In this document: in pieces, positions 12,438 to 13,193 of the stretch
Layout of the letters: each line of letters starts with the position of its first letter
How positions within the stretch are numbered: the stretch's first letter is position 1
Assembly (NCBI GenBank): GCA_003221085.1
Contig: QHUD01000108.1
Location: 1-13,193, forward strand
Direction of reading: 5' to 3'
DNA length: 13,193 bases
Source: Gemmatimonadota bacterium
GTDB lineage: Bacteria; Gemmatimonadota; Gemmatimonadetes; Gemmatimonadales; GWC2-71-9
The notes under the pieces: generated by a model
What the model saw: only the letters and a program-made list of their open reading frames with translations
Told to the model about the DNA's origin: nothing
The model's database searches: none
Position numbers and translations under genes: made by a program

Positions 12438-13008
12438 GTCCAGCGGCGATTGCGTCCCACGCGCCATCCAACGCCAGCTTCACCCCCGCGTGCGTATCCG
12501 TCCACTCTTTAGCCGACACGCGGTCGATCACGAGTGTCACCACGCCGAGCCACACGCCGGCCCACACCTCGGCGGCGCCGGCCTTCACCGAGCCGTCGGC
12601 CTTGCCCTGCGCGATCAGGCTCTCGAGGCCGAGCCGGAAGTCACGTGCGGTTTTGCGGCTCTCCTCGTCCAGCAGGTCCTCGTGGCGCTGGATGAAGAAC
12701 AGCCGAGCCAGGGCCGCGTCCTGCACTGCCCCCGTCACCAGCCCGCGGCCGAGCTCGGCGAGCTTCTCGCGGGGTCCCACCTTGAGCCCGTCGGCATCCT
12801 TGACGAGCTGTCCTGCCCAGCGCGCCGCCGTGCGGTACAGCTCGTTGAAGCAATGTTGCTTGCTCGTGAAATGGCGGTAGATCGTGCCCTCCGCCACGCC
12901 GGCTTTCTTCGCGATCTGCGGCGTGGTGGTCTCGTGATAGCCGTGCGCGGTGAACAGCTCGAGTGCCGCTCGCACGAGTCGCTCGCGGGTGAGGTCGGCC
13001 TGAGTCAT
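12430..13008 (-). CDS. TetR/AcrR-family transcriptional regulator
   Basis: The 192-residue protein has the N-terminal TetR DNA-binding domain: helix 1 RERLVRAALELFTAHGYHETT (8-28), then the helix-turn-helix TPQIAKKAGVAEGTIYRHF (29-47) and the usual SKQ..F extension. The C-terminal part (about 60-192) is helical and unrecognised, as normal for ligand-binding domains of this family, so the effector is unknown. The start ATG is on the minus strand at 13006-13008 with no strong ribosome-binding site. It is divergent from the saccharopine dehydrogenase-like gene across 94 bp, the usual layout when a TetR protein represses its neighbour and itself. It is convergent with the phosphoesterase and shares a hairpin with it. 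Confidence 0.95.
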   Translation of the reverse strand: MTQADLTRERLVRAALELFTAHGYHETTTPQIAKKAGVAEGTIYRHFTSKQHCFNELYRTAARWAGQLVKDADGLKVGPREKLAELGRGLVTGAVQDAALARLFFIQRHEDLLDEESRKTARDFRLGLESLIAQGKADGSVKAGAAEVWAGVWLGVVTLVIDRVSAKEWTDTHAGVKLALDGAWDAIAAGHA

Positions 13009-13102
13009 CGCAGGCGAATCTAACCCGGCCTACCGGCGCCTGCCGTGACCGCCTAGCTTTCCGCCGCTCATTTTCCCTCGTTGACGCGGAGGCGGTTGCG
13101 CG
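13009..13102. promoter_or_regulatory. Divergent intergenic region between TetR and saccharopine dehydrogenase-like gene
   Basis: These 94 bp must hold both divergent promoters. Two short inverted repeats are visible: GCAGGCG (13010-13016) with CGCCTGC (13037-13043), and ACCGCCT (13048-13054) with AGGCGGT (13090-13096). The second overlaps the GGAGG ribosome site (13088-13092) of the plus-strand gene and could partly mask it. No classic 15-bp or longer TetR operator is obvious. Confidence 0.35.
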
Positions 13103-13193
13103 ATGCGCATGCTGGTGCTGGGCGCGGGACTTCAGGGATCCGCCTGCGCGTACGATCTGTTGCGGCAGCCCGGCGTGGACCAGGTCACCATCG
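13103..13193 (+). CDS. Saccharopine dehydrogenase-like oxidoreductase, N-terminus (3' truncated by window edge)
   Basis: Thirty codons are visible before the window ends. The product begins MRMLVLGAGLQGSACAYDLL, a Rossmann-fold dinucleotide-binding start with GxGxxG (GAGLQG, residues 7-12). The 'GAGLQGSACAYDLLR' pattern is typical of saccharopine dehydrogenase/lysine dehydrogenase-type proteins, which act in lysine metabolism or on related amino acids. GGAGG (13088-13092) lies 10 nt upstream of ATG 13103. A second ATG at 13109 would remove two residues and is possible. It is divergent from the TetR regulator, which may control it. Substrate and length cannot be judged from this fragment. Confidence 0.75.
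   Translation, partial: MRMLVLGAGLQGSACAYDLLRQPGVDQVTI

Noticed and set aside
12406..13023. Plus-strand open frame opposite the TetR gene
   Set aside because: Antisense shadow. The minus strand encodes a canonical TetR helix-turn-helix.

Overview
The window is uniformly GC-rich, with densely packed genes, short or overlapping junctions and many GTG starts. It contains no rRNA, tRNA, CRISPR array, transposase or phage gene that I can see. The gene content fits a free-living diderm soil or sediment bacterium: gyrA with a lysine-rich tail, REC-GAF-GGDEF, a zinc-ribbon Ser/Thr kinase, an orphan E1-alpha dehydrogenase, a PQQ-type sugar dehydrogenase lipoprotein and an S41-like protein. My best guess is Gemmatimonadota or a similar lineage. 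That is inference from gene style only.

Layout. (1) 3-350 is the 3' end of a zinc-binding/MDR oxidoreductase. (2) 351-644 is a 294-bp intergenic region with nested hairpins, an AT-rich promoter-like island bracketed by a palindrome, and a heptamer array that ends just before the gyrA ATG. (3) 645-7727 is one co-directional run with junctions of +1, +7, -4 and -4 nt: gyrA, a threonine/serine dehydratase, a REC-GAF-GGDEF response regulator, a zinc-ribbon Ser/Thr kinase, and a thiamine-diphosphate E1-alpha subunit whose best start is a non-canonical ATA. (4) 7778-9716 holds a PQQ-dependent sugar dehydrogenase-like lipoprotein and an overlapping dienelactone hydrolase. (5) 9769-11088 (minus) is a secreted S41-family protein that seems to lack its catalytic Ser and His. 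It shares its start-codon palindrome with a divergent membrane metallophosphoesterase (11081-12370, plus). (6) A hairpin spanning both stop codons separates the phosphoesterase from a convergent TetR regulator (12430-13008, minus). A saccharopine dehydrogenase-like gene starts divergently from TetR and runs off the end.

The most interesting feature is a recurring repeat architecture. Three 'snapback' arrays occur within 2.6 kb. Each has a few tandem units of exactly 10 or 7 nt, a short loop, then the reverse complement of the same units, giving a long hairpin. The unit sequence differs completely between arrays (GGTGGAGGNN, GGCGGCANNN, GTRCGCG), but the design is the same. One encodes the N-terminus of the dienelactone hydrolase, one lies between two convergent genes, and one encodes the linker of the metallophosphoesterase. 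A fourth, single-armed heptamer array lies in front of gyrA. I do not recognise these as a named repeat family.

The co-directional run would put a c-di-GMP response regulator and a Ser/Thr kinase on the gyrA transcript, with the kinase translationally coupled to a dehydrogenase subunit. Functional links among these products are inference from gene order.
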